Shown here: positions 8,340-17,983 of the stretch, piece by piece
Layout of the letters: each line of letters begins with the position of its first letter
Position numbering within the stretch: position 1 is the stretch's first letter
Source: Paraburkholderia phenazinium
GTDB lineage: Bacteria; Pseudomonadota; Gammaproteobacteria; Burkholderiales; Burkholderiaceae
Direction: 5' to 3'
Assembly (NCBI RefSeq): GCF_900141745.1
Contig: NZ_FSRM01000002.1
Coordinates: 3,772,530-3,836,529, forward strand
Length of the DNA: 64,000 nucleotides
Notes under the pieces: model-generated
Seen by the model: the letters and a program-made list of their open reading frames with translations, nothing else
Database searches by the model: none
What the model was told of the DNA's origin: nothing
Translations under genes and position numbers: made by a program

Positions 8340-9964
8340 GTGTGAGGTTCTTCGTCTAGCGGAATGTGAATCGAAACTGAGGTACCTGTACCGGGTGAAC
8401 TGTCGATCAGCAGCGAGGCGCCAATCAGGCGGGCGCGTTCGCGCATGCCAAGCACACCGTAAGAATCGCCTTTGCGCGCTGCATCCTGATCGAAACCGCA
8501 GCCGTCGTCGCTCACGTGCAGATCGAGGCCGTTCGCGGAGCGCGTTAGCGTAACGTCTGCCCTGGTGGCGCGGGCATGGCGCGCAACATTCGTGAGCGAG
8601 GCCTGAACGATGCGAAATACCGCCGTTGCATGAGCATCCGGAAGCACAGGCTCGCTGCCGTTGATGCGAAACTGGCAGGGAATGTTGTTACGCCGGCTGA
8701 AATCTTCAACCAGCCACTCGAGCGCGGAAACGATGCCGAAATTGAGCGCAGCGGGCCGCAGATGGCTCGCCACGTTGCGCACCATCCAGATGGTCGTTTC
8801 AACCAGTTCGCGCATGTCGTCGGCCTTTTTCGCCGCATCCGAGTCGCCAGCGAGCCGCATCTTGAGCAGCGAGACATCCATTTTCAACGCCGTGAGGAGT
8901 TGCCCCAGTTCGTCGTGAATCTCCATCGCGATGCGCTTTCTTTCTTCTTCGCGAATCGCTTCCATGTAGGCCGACAGCTCGCGTAGCTGTTCCCGCGATT
9001 CGAGCAGCGCCTGTTCGATGCGCTTGCGCTCCGTGATGTCGTTCAGGCCGACGTAAATGGCGGGCGCCTCGTTGTAGGTCGCCACGCGGGCCGTCGCCAT
9101 CGCCCAGAATACCGAGCCATCTGGCCGCGTGAACTGAATCTCGCTGTTGTGAAAACTCCCCTCGCGCTGCAAATGATCGACCAGGCTGTCGCGCTCCAGC
9201 GGATCGGCGTAAAAGTCCACGACATTCGCAGCGTCGTTGAGCAGGTCGAGTCCGAACAGTTCCTGGAACGGCCCGTTCGTATAGAGAAGCTGCCCGCCCG
9301 GCATCGAGGTAATGCACAACGGCACCGGGCTCGTCTCGACAATCGCACGAAAACGCGCCTCGCTCGACAGCAGTTTCGCCTCGGCGCGTCTGCGCTCCTC
9401 GACCTGCGCCAGCAGACTCTGGTTCGCCCGTGCCAGTTCGGCGGTGCGCAGCGCGACGCGCCCCTCCAGCTGGTCGCGCGCACGCGATAATGCTGCCTCG
9501 GCCTGCTGACGCACCGACACCTCCGCGAGCAGTTGCCGGTTCTGCACAACCAGTTGCTTGTGCATCGTTCGCAGTGCGAGATGTGTGCTGACGCGCGCGA
9601 TCATTTCCTCTACGTGTACGGGCTTGGTCAGGTAATCGACGCCGCCCGCAGAAAATCCTTCGACCATGTCCTCGCTGCCGGTACGCGAGGTCATGAAGAT
9701 CACCGCAATGTCGCGGGTGCGATCGTCCATCTTCAGGCGCCGGCAGGTTTCGAAGCCGTCGATGCCGGGCATCTTGACGTCGAGCAGAATCAGATCAGGT
9801 TGCGAGAACTGAGCGCGCTCGAGCGCTTCCGCGCCGTCGAGCGCGACAAGGACGCGAAAGCCGCGTTCAGTCAGACTGTCGACGACGACGCCCAGATTGG
9901 CGGGCGTATCGTCGGCGATGAGGATGGTGGGCTGCTCGCTGAGTTGGCCCGTTGTGTCGCTCAT
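8336..9964 (-). CDS. Receiver-PAS-HisKA_3 sensor histidine kinase
   Basis: A soluble 542-residue kinase with no membrane segment. An N-terminal receiver (about 13-130) carries Asp62 in 'LILLDVKMPGIDG'. It is followed by a coiled coil (135-200), a PAS domain (about 203-315), and a NarX/DegS-type HisKA_3 segment with His350 in 'RIAMEIHDELGQLLTALK'. The C-terminal ATPase has 'RHARATRADV' and 'DDGCGFD'. The N-terminal receiver suggests it is itself a relay target of the upstream hybrid kinase, and it would phosphorylate the coupled NarL-type regulator. Start and stop overlap both neighbours by four bases. Confidence 0.93.
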   Translation of the reverse strand: MSDTTGQLSEQPTILIADDTPANLGVVVDSLTERGFRVLVALDGAEALERAQFSQPDLILLDVKMPGIDGFETCRRLKMDDRTRDIAVIFMTSRTGSEDMVEGFSAGGVDYLTKPVHVEEMIARVSTHLALRTMHKQLVVQNRQLLAEVSVRQQAEAALSRARDQLEGRVALRTAELARANQSLLAQVEERRRAEAKLLSSEARFRAIVETSPVPLCITSMPGGQLLYTNGPFQELFGLDLLNDAANVVDFYADPLERDSLVDHLQREGSFHNSEIQFTRPDGSVFWAMATARVATYNEAPAIYVGLNDITERKRIEQALLESREQLRELSAYMEAIREEERKRIAMEIHDELGQLLTALKMDVSLLKMRLAGDSDAAKKADDMRELVETTIWMVRNVASHLRPAALNFGIVSALEWLVEDFSRRNNIPCQFRINGSEPVLPDAHATAVFRIVQASLTNVARHARATRADVTLTRSANGLDLHVSDDGCGFDQDAARKGDSYGVLGMRERARLIGASLLIDSSPGTGTSVSIHIPLDEEPHT

Positions 9965-12132
9965 GGTGCCGGCCTTTGCACAAGATTTTGTTCGACCAAC
10001 TCAAGAATCGCCTTCGACTGGTAGCCCTTCGCCAGTAGACGCACCTGCTCCGCGAATGGGGCATAGCGTGCGTCGAGTGCCGCGACGCGCTCGCTCCAGA
10101 GCGAAATTTCCCTCATGTCGCCATGCCGGGCGAGGCGGTGCAACTCGTTCATTTCCTGCGGCGGCACGGCAAGACTCGCTTCGGACAACGACACGCCCTG
10201 TTGCGCCGTTGCGGGTGCCGTCGCCGGTGCTGTTGCATACGTCCACTCCAGGCCGAGCAACGCCGCGATCTTCTCAAGCAGCCGGTCGAAATCGACTGGC
10301 TTCGGGAGAAAGGCATTCACGCCGGCGTCGAGGCTCCGTTTCTCGTCAGTGCCGGACGGACTCGCGGACACCGCGATGATCGGCACATCCGCAATGCCCG
10401 GCGACTGGCGCAGCCGCTGGGTCACTTCGAGGCCATCCATGTCGGGCATCACGATGTCTGTAACAACCAGCGACGGCCGCTCGTGTTGGGCCTGTTCAAG
10501 CCCTTCACGGCCGGTCGCCGCTTCGACGGTGTCGAACCCGAGCCGCTCGAGCAAAGTAATGACAACCGCACGATTGACCGGCACGTCGTCGATCACCAGC
10601 ACCTTCCTGCGCGGACCGTCGTAGCCCGTCACATCCCGAGCGGGCGGCGCAGTCACCGGGGCGTCCGGCAGCGCGTGCGCTGCCGCAAGCTCGAACCAGA
10701 ACAGGCTGCCTTCTCCAACCCGGCTCTCGACGTGAATCTCGCCACCCATTGCGCGGACGAACTGGCGGCTGATCGCAAGACCCAGCCCGGTGCCGCCAAC
10801 CCGGCGCTCGGGCCGGCCGACCTGTTCAAAGGGCTCGAAAATCGTCTCCAACTGCTCAGCGAGCATGCCGACACCCGTGTCCCGTACCTCGAAGCGCACT
10901 GCCCGCGGCCCAGCCCTCATGATATGCAGACTCACGCTGCCATGGTCCGTGAATTTGACGGCATTCGCGAGCAGATTGAGCAGCACCTGGCGCAGGCGCT
11001 GTCCGTCTGCACGCACGCCGGCAGGCGCATCGCCGGCGATTTCGCAGATGAAATCCAGACCCTTCTGCTCCGCCTTCACGCCGATGATCTCGCGCAGCAC
11101 GTCAACCAGCCCCGCCAGCGGCACGTCGCCGATCTGGACGCGCAATTTGCCGGCTTCGATCTTTGCGAAGTCGAGCGTGTCGTCGATCAGCGTCAACAGG
11201 TGTTCGCCACTGCGCTGGATCACCGCGACACCTTCGAGCTGCCGCTCGCCGAGCGCGGGGTCACGCCGCAAGATCTGGGCGTAGCCGAGAATGCCATTCA
11301 GCGGCGTGCGCAATTCGTGGCTCATGTTGGCCAGGAATTCGCCCTTGGCGCGATTCGCCGCCTCGGCGGCCTGGCGTGCCTCGCGCTCCCTCGCGGCCGC
11401 GCGCTCCTCGAGATACGCACGATGCAGCCGCGCGCCCATCGCGTTGAACGCCGTCACCACGCGATCGAGTTCATCCGGCGCGTCGGGTGCCCGCCGTTGC
11501 AGGCCAAGCGGCTGCGGCGTCTCGTGAAAGTCGTAGTCGCCGACACCGCTCGCGATCGCAGCAAGATGCCGCGTCACGAGCCGGGACAGGATGTAGATTG
11601 CAAACAGCGAAACGAGGAACGTATTGGCCGCCTGGCTCACCAGAATGAGCAGCGCCGTATGCGTCAGTTCGTGGTACAGATTAGCCAGAGTGGCCTGGAC
11701 ATAGAGCGTGCCGATCCGCTGATCCTTGCCCTGCACCCGGTAAAGCAGCGGAAATTCGCGGGCTATTGCCGGACCAGCCGTGCGCCGCCCTGCCGTCACG
11801 ATCATCGGCGCGGCACCCGCACCGGCTTCGATAACCTCGGCGGCGCAGATATCTTCGAGACGCAGAATGCCGTCCAGCTCGATTTGCAGTTGCGGCTGAT
11901 CGAGCCGCCAGAGCGCCTCGCCGACGCCGCCGCTGTAGCTTCTGTCGATGTCCGCGAGACGATTTTGGACCCGTTCGATTCCTCGGTCATAATCACGGTA
12001 GAGTTGCAACGCAGTCAGCAAAAGCGTGACTACGCAGCTGAAAAGGAATACCGTCGCGAGAAGCCGCAGAACCACGCTGTGGCGAAAGCGATTGAGTGAA
12101 CTCCACCATGCGCCGAACGTGTTGAGAGCCAT
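9961..12132 (-). CDS. Membrane hybrid sensor histidine kinase with C-terminal receiver
   Basis: A 723-residue kinase, first gene of the three-gene relay. Two membrane segments (about 20-43 and 158-183) enclose a periplasmic sensor of about 110 residues. HAMP/coiled coil follows, then HisKA with His272 in '[15 protein letters not shown]', an ATPase domain (380-482) with '[13 protein letters not shown]' and '[10 protein letters not shown]', and a receiver with Asp559 in '[13 protein letters not shown]'. The C-terminal 60 residues form a helical tail that could be a degenerate transfer domain, but I see no clear HPt His motif. GGGGGA precedes the ATG. The divergent gene for a solute-binding-like protein suggests a ligand-sensing pair. 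Confidence 0.94.
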   Translation of the reverse strand: MALNTFGAWWSSLNRFRHSVVLRLLATVFLFSCVVTLLLTALQLYRDYDRGIERVQNRLADIDRSYSGGVGEALWRLDQPQLQIELDGILRLEDICAAEVIEAGAGAAPMIVTAGRRTAGPAIAREFPLLYRVQGKDQRIGTLYVQATLANLYHELTHTALLILVSQAANTFLVSLFAIYILSRLVTRHLAAIASGVGDYDFHETPQPLGLQRRAPDAPDELDRVVTAFNAMGARLHRAYLEERAAAREREARQAAEAANRAKGEFLANMSHELRTPLNGILGYAQILRRDPALGERQLEGVAVIQRSGEHLLTLIDDTLDFAKIEAGKLRVQIGDVPLAGLVDVLREIIGVKAEQKGLDFICEIAGDAPAGVRADGQRLRQVLLNLLANAVKFTDHGSVSLHIMRAGPRAVRFEVRDTGVGMLAEQLETIFEPFEQVGRPERRVGGTGLGLAISRQFVRAMGGEIHVESRVGEGSLFWFELAAAHALPDAPVTAPPARDVTGYDGPRRKVLVIDDVPVNRAVVITLLERLGFDTVEAATGREGLEQAQHERPSLVVTDIVMPDMDGLEVTQRLRQSPGIADVPIIAVSASPSGTDEKRSLDAGVNAFLPKPVDFDRLLEKIAALLGLEWTYATAPATAPATAQQGVSLSEASLAVPPQEMNELHRLARHGDMREISLWSERVAALDARYAPFAEQVRLLAKGYQSKAILELVEQNLVQRPAP

Positions 12133-12247
12133 ATTCCCCCGCGAGTGCCCTGGTTCTCGTTTTCCCTATTCTGCACTCGTTGCCGATCCGCGGTCTACCC
12201 ATAGAGCGCCGGGTAGCAGCGCGCCACGGCGCCGAAGCGCCCTCTCG

Positions 12248-13123
12248 GTGGTGCGTGGCCTCGCCGCGGGGCTGCTTGTCTGCGCTGCGACCGTCCTGCC
12301 CGCGTTCGCCCTGGATACCGTCAAACCGCTAAAGTCTGATGAATTCCGGGTTCGCTACGCCTACCCATTCGAACTCCTTACGGAAGTACTCAAACGTACG
12401 ACGCCAGCCTACGGCCCTTACGTCGAAGAGCCCTACACCGAAACCATTTCGGTCGCGCGTTCGCATGAAGAAGCCCTGAAGGGCGACCGTATCAACATCA
12501 TGATCAGCGATGCAGGGCACAAGGAATTCGACGAGGACATGATTCCCGTTCCGTTCCCGATCGACAAGGGACTGCTCGGCTACCGCGTTGCGCTGATCGA
12601 CTCGGATAACCAGTCGAAGATCGACGCCGTTCAGACGCTCGAGCAACTCCGCACGCTGTCGGTCGGCCAGGGAAGCAACTGGGGCGACGTCCGCGTCTAT
12701 GAATACAACCATGTGCCCGTAAGAACTGCACAAACCTACGAATCGCTTTTTCTGATGCTTTTACATGGACGTTTCGACCTGTTTCCACGGGGCGTCACGG
12801 AAGCCCCGGGGGAAGTACTTGCCTATGGCCCTCAGTATCCGCGCCTCGTAATAGATCGGCACCTGCTGATCCGCTACCCGTTCGCGCAGTTCTTTTATGT
12901 CAGCAAGTCGGAGCCGCGGCTCGCCGCCCGCATCCGCGATGGGCTCGAGCAGATGAAAAAAGACGGCAGCTTCGACGCGTTCTTCAACCAGCACTTCGCC
13001 CGGCAACTCATCGATCTCAAACTGCCGGATCGTACCGTCATCGAGCTCAAGAATCCGTACTTGCCGGCATGGGTTCCGTTGTCGCGCAAGGATCTCTGGT
13101 TCGATCCCAATTCGCTGCGCTAG
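12248..13123 (+). CDS. Periplasmic solute-binding-like protein (family 3-like)
   Basis: Predicted exported protein related to extracellular solute-binding proteins, about 291 residues. The start is uncertain: the frame is open far upstream, into the divergent kinase gene, but a GTG at 12248 or 12251 gives a normal signal peptide (VVRGLAAGLLVCAATVLPAFA, cut before LDTV). No strong ribosome site is seen there. 'TLSVGQGSNWGDVRVYEY' and 'RDGLEQMKKDGSFDAFFNQHF' resemble family 3 binding proteins. There is no transporter next to it, so it may work as a ligand-binding partner of the divergent hybrid kinase rather than in uptake; this is inference. Confidence 0.75.
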   Translation: MVRGLAAGLLVCAATVLPAFALDTVKPLKSDEFRVRYAYPFELLTEVLKRTTPAYGPYVEEPYTETISVARSHEEALKGDRINIMISDAGHKEFDEDMIPVPFPIDKGLLGYRVALIDSDNQSKIDAVQTLEQLRTLSVGQGSNWGDVRVYEYNHVPVRTAQTYESLFLMLLHGRFDLFPRGVTEAPGEVLAYGPQYPRLVIDRHLLIRYPFAQFFYVSKSEPRLAARIRDGLEQMKKDGSFDAFFNQHFARQLIDLKLPDRTVIELKNPYLPAWVPLSRKDLWFDPNSLR

Positions 13124-13153
13124 CCGGCTTGCCAGCCAGTCAGATCATGCAGA

Positions 13154-13462
13154 TCAGCCGGCCATGGCGAGCGTATCCGGTACCGAGGCGTGTAACAGGA
13201 CCTCGTCCACCAGATCTGCCACATTCAGCAAGGTCCGCTCGACCGCGCCACCTAGCATTTCACTGTGGGTTTTGCGCAGTTCCCATAAAGTCTCGCCGAG
13301 CCTGCGAATCGATGCAGGCTCGCTATCGGTCAATGGCCAGCAATGCAGCAGATACGCCAGCGAGGTAACGTTTCGCTGCTCACACCATGTGTCGAACAGA
13401 TGCATGCAGATCGAGTTGATCTGCTCCACTGCATTTTCGCGCTCGGACAGATAGGGGAACAT
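13154..13462 (-). CDS. Protein of unknown function (102 aa)
   Basis: A 102-residue, mostly helical soluble protein; no known family is recognised. It has two Cys near residues 19 and 28 ('CMHLFDTWCEQRN') and one at about 41, many Leu, and no signal peptide. The codon pattern fits the genome. It is convergent with the solute-binding gene. A TYAGG-like element is centred about 115 bases upstream of its ATG (13570-13584). No clear Shine-Dalgarno is visible, which lowers confidence. Confidence 0.55.
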   Translation of the reverse strand: MFPYLSERENAVEQINSICMHLFDTWCEQRNVTSLAYLLHCWPLTDSEPASIRRLGETLWELRKTHSEMLGGAVERTLLNVADLVDEVLLHASVPDTLAMAG

Positions 13463-13569
13463 GGCGCACCAACCGGATAAACGATTTCGATATCCAATGC
13501 TAGGCGCGCGGTCAGCGGGTTGCAGTCAGGAAGCGTGGAAAATGCCCGACATGGATGCTGAATCGCGGG

Positions 13570-13584
13570 TCAGGAAATCCTTAA
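13570..13584. promoter_or_regulatory. Candidate regulator site, TYAGG-N5-CYTAR family
   Basis: The sequence is TCAGGAAATCCTTAA, related to the elements at 7664, 20580 and 53795. It lies in the 177-base gap between the YadH-like permease gene and the 102-residue unknown gene, 108 bases upstream of the latter's start. Confidence 0.3.
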
Positions 13585-13639
13585 TGCAACGCGACAGGGT
13601 CGATAAGGCTGAATCGCCGGACCGGAGCATAGCAGACCG

Positions 13640-14401
13640 TCAGCTCTTCAACCGGTACCCCGTCTTGAAGATCCACGCGACGATAACCAGAAAAATGGCC
13701 AGGAACAGCGCGGTCATGCCGAGACTCACCGCGACGTCCACATCTGCCAAGCCGTAAAAACTCCAGCGAAAACCACTCACCAGGTACACGATCGGATTGA
13801 ACAGGGTCACGATCTTCCAGAACGGCGGCAACATATTGACCGCATAGAAGCTTCCGCCGAGAAACGTCAGCGGCGTGATGATCAGCAGCGGCACGAGCTG
13901 CAGCTTCTCGAAACTGTCCGCCCAGATGCCGATGATGAAACCAAACAGGCTGAACGTCACCGCGGTGAGCACCAGAAACAGCACCATCCAGAACGGATGC
14001 AGCACTTGCAACGGCACAAAGAGCCCGGCAGTAGCGAGAATGATCAGTCCCAGCAGAATCGATTTGGTTGCTGCCGCACCGACGTAGCTCACCACGATCT
14101 CGAGATACGAGACCGGCGCGGACAACAACTCGTAGATCGTTCCTGTGAACCGTGGAAAGTAGATCCCAAACGACGCGTTCGAAATGCTTTGCGACAACAG
14201 CGACAGCATGATCAGCCCCGGCACGATGAACGCGCCGTAAGTGATGCCGTCCACTTCCTTGATGCGCGAGCCGATTGCCGCGCCGAACACGACGAAATAC
14301 AGCGAAGTGGAAATCACCGGCGCAATAATGCTCTGCATCAGCGTGCGCCAGGTGCGCGCCATTTCGAACTTGTAGATTGCGCGGATTGCGTAAATGTTCA
14401 T
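13640..14401 (-). CDS. yadH: ABC-2 type transporter permease, YadH-like
   Basis: Membrane subunit of an ABC exporter, 253 residues, close to the length of E. coli YadH (256). About six membrane segments; the family pattern '[21 protein letters not shown]' after the second segment, '[18 protein letters not shown]', and the C-terminal '[19 protein letters not shown]...[14 protein letters not shown]' are recognisable from the YadH/DrrB family. It is coupled to the ATPase gene by ATGA at 14398-14401. The substrate is not known for this family. Confidence 0.93.
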   Translation of the reverse strand: MNIYAIRAIYKFEMARTWRTLMQSIIAPVISTSLYFVVFGAAIGSRIKEVDGITYGAFIVPGLIMLSLLSQSISNASFGIYFPRFTGTIYELLSAPVSYLEIVVSYVGAAATKSILLGLIILATAGLFVPLQVLHPFWMVLFLVLTAVTFSLFGFIIGIWADSFEKLQLVPLLIITPLTFLGGSFYAVNMLPPFWKIVTLFNPIVYLVSGFRWSFYGLADVDVAVSLGMTALFLAIFLVIVAWIFKTGYRLKS

Positions 14402-15324
14402 TGATCACCTCTCAGCAGACTGACAAAGATGTCTTCGAGCGAACTCTGCGTCGTCTGCAGATCCTTGAAGCGAATGCCTGCGTCTTCCAGCGCTTTGAGC
14501 AAGGCAATGATGCTGTTTTGCTCGCGTTCCGTGTCGTAGGTGTAGATCAACTCGTTGCCATCCGCGGAGAGCGTGAGGCGATAGTCGGCGAGCGCAGGCG
14601 GCACCTGTTCCAGCGGACTTTCGAGTTGCAGTGTCAGTTGCTTCTTGCCGAGCTTGCGCATCAGTTCGGCCTTGTCTTCGACCAGCATGATCTCGCCCGC
14701 GTTGATCACGCCGATGCGGTCGGCCATTTCTTCGGCCTCGTCGATATAGTGCGTGGTGAGAATGATGGTCACGCCGCTCGCGCTCAGCGAGCGCACCAGT
14801 TGCCACATGTCGCGCCGCAACTCGACGTCGACACCCGCCGTGGGCTCGTCGAGAAACAGCACGCGCGGTTCATGCGAAAGCGCCTTGGCGATCAGCACAC
14901 GGCGTTTCATGCCGCCCGAAAGCTGGATGATCTTGTTGTTACGCTTTTCCCATAGCGACAGGTCCCTGAGCACCTTCTCGATGTACGCAGGGTTCGCCGG
15001 TTTGCCGAACAGTCCGCGGCTAAAAGAAACCGTGGCCCAGACCGTCTCGAACGCGTCGGTAGTGAGTTCTTGCGGCACCAGCCCGATCAGCGAACGCGCC
15101 GCCCGGTAAGCAGTGCCAATATCATGACCGTCCACCACCACGGAGCCTTCCGACGCCTTCACGATGCCGCAAATGATACTGATCAGCGTGGTTTTGCCGG
15201 CACCGTTCGGTCCTAGCAACGCGAAGATCTCGCCACGGCGAATCGATAGATTGATGTTTTTAAGCGCGTGGAAACCGGAAGCGTAGGTCTTGGAGAGATT
15301 CGTGACAGAGACGACAGGCTGCAT
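14398..15324 (-). CDS. yadG: ABC transporter ATP-binding protein, YadG-like
   Basis: Cytoplasmic ATPase of an ABC-2 exporter. I start it at the ATG at 15324, giving 308 residues, the length of E. coli YadG; a TTG nine bases earlier is possible. Walker A is GPNGAGKTT, the Q-loop is 'IGLVPQEL', the signature is [15 protein letters not shown], Walker B is '[13 protein letters not shown]', and the switch His is in '[13 protein letters not shown]'. The C-terminal extension ends '[15 protein letters not shown]'. It forms a two-gene operon with the permease. Confidence 0.94.
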   Translation of the reverse strand: MQPVVSVTNLSKTYASGFHALKNINLSIRRGEIFALLGPNGAGKTTLISIICGIVKASEGSVVVDGHDIGTAYRAARSLIGLVPQELTTDAFETVWATVSFSRGLFGKPANPAYIEKVLRDLSLWEKRNNKIIQLSGGMKRRVLIAKALSHEPRVLFLDEPTAGVDVELRRDMWQLVRSLSASGVTIILTTHYIDEAEEMADRIGVINAGEIMLVEDKAELMRKLGKKQLTLQLESPLEQVPPALADYRLTLSADGNELIYTYDTEREQNSIIALLKALEDAGIRFKDLQTTQSSLEDIFVSLLRGDQ

Positions 15325-15429
15325 GGAGGACAAGGGTACGGACGCAGCTGCCGGTTGGGTTTGCCGGGCCGCAGCCCGGAGAGATGTTTCGGAATCGATG
15401 ATGATCCTCGCAATGTAAAGGGAAGCGCG

Positions 15430-15972
15430 TTATCGCTGGGGTATCTCGAACACGAGACAGGTCGTCGTAGCATGCGCATACAAGGTGCCGTCGGGCCCGA
15501 CCAGGCGCGCTTCAGCGGTTGCCAGTTGGCGGCCGCAATGAATCACTTTGCCCTCAGCACGCACACGTTTTACGCGGGGCGTCAGCCCCTTCACGTAGTT
15601 CACGCTGAGTTCGGCCGTGGTATAGCCTCGTCCAGGCGGCATCTTCGTGTGTACGGAACAGCCGAGTGCCGAATCGAGCAGCGTGGCGACCCAGCCGCCG
15701 TGAATCGTGCCGAGCGGGTTCAGATGCTGTGCCCGCGGTTCACCCTGAAACACGCAGCCGCCGTCACTGACTTCCACAATCGTGAAGTCCAGGGTCTTCG
15801 CTATCGCTGCGTAGGGTACTTCGCCGCGCAGCATGGCCTGCAGGAATTCCAGCCCGGTTTTGCCGGCAACCTGTTCGGGGCTTGCCAGTCCGGGGCCCGG
15901 TCCCGCTTCCAGCCGGCTCACAATCTCCGCCTCCTCGGCGAGCCATGTCTCGATCACTTGTTCGGATGTCAC
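15430..15972 (-). CDS. Hotdog-fold acyl-CoA thioesterase, PaaI-like
   Basis: A 180-residue protein that probably hydrolyses acyl- or aryl-CoA thioesters in the cytoplasm. I use the GTG at 15972 as start because GGAG lies seven bases upstream; the frame is open further up but contains no family-like sequence. The hotdog core has 'LNPLGTIHGGWVATLLDSALGCSV', the PaaI-type HGG active-site block, and 'GYTTAELSVNYVKGLTP'. The N-terminal 60 residues are an added helical segment. Gene order suggests no pathway link to its neighbours. Confidence 0.9.
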   Translation of the reverse strand: MTSEQVIETWLAEEAEIVSRLEAGPGPGLASPEQVAGKTGLEFLQAMLRGEVPYAAIAKTLDFTIVEVSDGGCVFQGEPRAQHLNPLGTIHGGWVATLLDSALGCSVHTKMPPGRGYTTAELSVNYVKGLTPRVKRVRAEGKVIHCGRQLATAEARLVGPDGTLYAHATTTCLVFEIPQR

Positions 15973-16183
15973 TGCAAATCTCCGTGTTTTATTGATGTTT
16001 CGCGCGGGCTGGGGCCGCTCGGCCGCCCTCCGCGCGCGCCATCTTTCGCTCCAGACTGGCGCGCATCGCCGGCCATTCGGTGTCAATGATACTGAAGCGC
16101 ACGGAATTTCGCTTACGGCATGGCGTAACCCCGCCATCGCGGCGAGGGTGTTAAAGCGCTCCCAGGAAATGAGAGACGCAAAT

Positions 16184-16204
16184 CCGCGGCCATTGCGGCC
16201 GCGG
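16184..16204 (-). terminator. Hairpin terminator after the chemosensory-like operon
   Basis: CCGCGGCC at 16184-16191 pairs exactly with GGCCGCGG at 16197-16204 around a five-base loop. On the minus strand it lies 48 bases after the stop of the CheY-like gene and is followed by ATTT, so it probably ends the four-gene operon. Confidence 0.55.
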
Positions 16205-16251
16205 CAATCCAGGCGTGCGGAGACTAAGCGCCCCTGCACACCCGGTGTCAA

Positions 16252-16617
16252 TCAGCTTGCCAGCTTCCTGAACGTTTCCAGCACGGCATCGCCCTTGAAC
16301 GGCTTGACGATCCAGCCCTTCACGCCCGCTGCCTTGCCGCGTTCCTTCATCGCCGGGCTGCTTTCGGTGGTCAGCATGATGACGTTGACCGTGCTGTTGC
16401 CGAGTTCACCACGAATCTTTTCGACCATCGTCAGGCCGTCCATGTTCGGCATGTTGACGTCGCTGATCACGAGCCTGATGCCCGGATTGCCCTTGAGCTT
16501 GGTGAGGCCGTCCTTGCCGTCCACTGCCGTATCGACGTCGAGACCATTTTTCTTCAGGAAGCCGGCTACCTCGTCACGCACCGTGCTCGAGTCATCCACA
16601 ACAAGAATTTTCGACAT
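16252..16617 (-). CDS. CheY-like single-domain response regulator
   Basis: A 121-residue stand-alone receiver. The acidic pair is in 'KILVVDDSSTVR', the phosphoacceptor Asp is in 'RLVISDVNMPNMDGL', the conserved Thr is in 'VIMLTTESS', and the Lys is in 'GWIVKPFKG', so all phosphorylation residues are intact. AGGAA lies before the ATG. It is the last gene of the operon 20368-16252, after the kinase, MCP-tip and CheX-like genes, so it is the expected output. With no DNA-binding domain it should act by protein contact, as CheY does on the flagellar motor; the true target is unknown. Confidence 0.95.
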   Translation of the reverse strand: MSKILVVDDSSTVRDEVAGFLKKNGLDVDTAVDGKDGLTKLKGNPGIRLVISDVNMPNMDGLTMVEKIRGELGNSTVNVIMLTTESSPAMKERGKAAGVKGWIVKPFKGDAVLETFRKLAS

Positions 16618-16660
16618 GTCTATTTCCTATGGCATCGATCAAAATAAGTCGAGGCCGGTT

Positions 16661-17212
16661 TCAAAACAGTTCAAGTTCACCGCTGGTATCTTCGAGCGCG
16701 CTCGCTTCGGCGACAAAATCGATCGGCGCATGCGCACACATGCAAATCGTCGCCCCCAACCTGACGGCATCGTTGATCGACACGGAATACGACGCCAGAA
16801 ACTCCGGCTTGAGCGCCTCCAGATAGGGCCTGCAACGTGCGCTCAGCACATAAGGCGTCGACATGCCCAGATCCGGAAAGTACTGGAGCAACTCCTGATT
16901 CACGGCTCCACAGCACAGATTGCAGATCTCAAGAAACACTTCCAGGAAGGGACGCTCCGACTCTTCTCTTAGGAAGTAGCCTTGCGTACGCTCGTCTTCA
17001 TCGTACTGAAGAATCAGCAGCAGACGGAACGCAATTCCGGAGATCGTCAGGATAACCAGGTTGCCATCGGACAGGCTGTGTGCGCCATGCGCATCCGCCG
17101 GGACGATCTCGCAGACGTCGCTCGCCTCCATCGTCAGGCGCGATCTGATCGCCCTGAAGAAGATGTGTTCAACGCTTTCCTTTGCATGAGCACTGATCAC
17201 GTCGATACCCAC
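16661..17212 (-). CDS. CheX-like chemotaxis phosphatase
   Basis: A 183-residue protein of the CheC/CheX/FliY type, which dephosphorylates CheY-P. The motif E-I-C-N-L-C-C-G-A-V-N in 'FLEICNLCCGAVNQEL' carries the Glu and Asn that form the active site in that family. A second shorter segment 'SINDAVRLGATICM' may correspond to the other half of the fold. The start is a GTG that shares one base with the TAG stop of the upstream MCP-like gene, so the two are translated together. It would limit the signal lifetime of the CheY-like protein encoded after it. Confidence 0.8.
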   Translation of the reverse strand: MGIDVISAHAKESVEHIFFRAIRSRLTMEASDVCEIVPADAHGAHSLSDGNLVILTISGIAFRLLLILQYDEDERTQGYFLREESERPFLEVFLEICNLCCGAVNQELLQYFPDLGMSTPYVLSARCRPYLEALKPEFLASYSVSINDAVRLGATICMCAHAPIDFVAEASALEDTSGELELF

Positions 17213-17934
17213 TAGTGAAGCGTTGCCTGAAACTGGTTGGCCAGCGACTCGACACTCGAGAGCGACGCGGCAATCATCTTGCCGCCTGCCTGGATGTCCT
17301 GGAAGGTCGCCGTGGTCGTCAGGTCGTTTCTATGCAGACTGTCGCGGTAACTCTTCGACAGCTCTTCCGAGCGCGCAGCGAGTGCCCGCACTTCACTCGC
17401 TACCACCGCGAAACCACGGCCTGCCGTGCCCGCACGGGCCGCCTCGATCGACGCATTCAACGAAACGATCACCACGTGACGAACAATCGAAGACAGCTCG
17501 TGGTTTTTCGTGTGCATGTCCTGGTTCTGCGTCATCAGCGAGATCATCTGTTCATGCCAGCGTTCGAACGTGCCCGCCAGACCTTTGAGGCGCGCGGCTT
17601 CCGCCGCAAGCTGAGCGGCCTTGTGCCCCAACTGGTCCTTGCTGTCGAGCGCGGCCTTCAGCTCCGTGCGCACTGCGTCCGCGCTGTCCGACTGCGTCTT
17701 CAGCTCGTCGCGCAACTGGGCGAGCGTGGCTTCGAGTTCCTGCATGTGTTGCTCGTGCACGCCGATCAACTCGCGTTGCGCGGCGCTCGCCTGCGATAGC
17801 GTTGCCGTCTGACGATCTGCTTCCGCGCGCAAGCGGTGCACCGCCCTGGCGCTCGCCAGGCGGTACGCGGCCAGTGCCACGAGAGCGGTGACGGCGCTGC
17901 CGGCCAGCGCTGCTACTAGAACCTGTTGAATCAC
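17212..17934 (-). CDS. Membrane-anchored MCP signalling-tip protein without sensor domain
   Basis: A 240-residue protein with an N-terminal membrane helix (about 2-22), a long Ala/Gln/Glu-rich coiled coil (25-140), and then the highly conserved chemoreceptor tip 'VSLNASIEAARAGTAGRGFAVVASEVRALAARSEELS'. It has no periplasmic ligand domain and no HAMP domain, so it cannot be an ordinary receptor; it looks like a scaffold that contacts the kinase. I take the GTG at 17934 as start because AAGGA is six bases upstream; an earlier TTG at 17940 is possible. It lies between the kinase gene and the CheX-like gene. Confidence 0.85.
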   Translation of the reverse strand: MIQQVLVAALAGSAVTALVALAAYRLASARAVHRLRAEADRQTATLSQASAAQRELIGVHEQHMQELEATLAQLRDELKTQSDSADAVRTELKAALDSKDQLGHKAAQLAAEAARLKGLAGTFERWHEQMISLMTQNQDMHTKNHELSSIVRHVVIVSLNASIEAARAGTAGRGFAVVASEVRALAARSEELSKSYRDSLHRNDLTTTATFQDIQAGGKMIAASLSSVESLANQFQATLH

Positions 17935-17983
17935 AGCCAATCCTTCCGAATGTCAATTACAGTGAGCGGCAAGAGTCAGCCGC

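Noticed and set aside
10123..12099. A 658-codon open frame on the plus strand
   Set aside because: Antisense to the hybrid kinase gene, which has full domain signatures; this frame has none.
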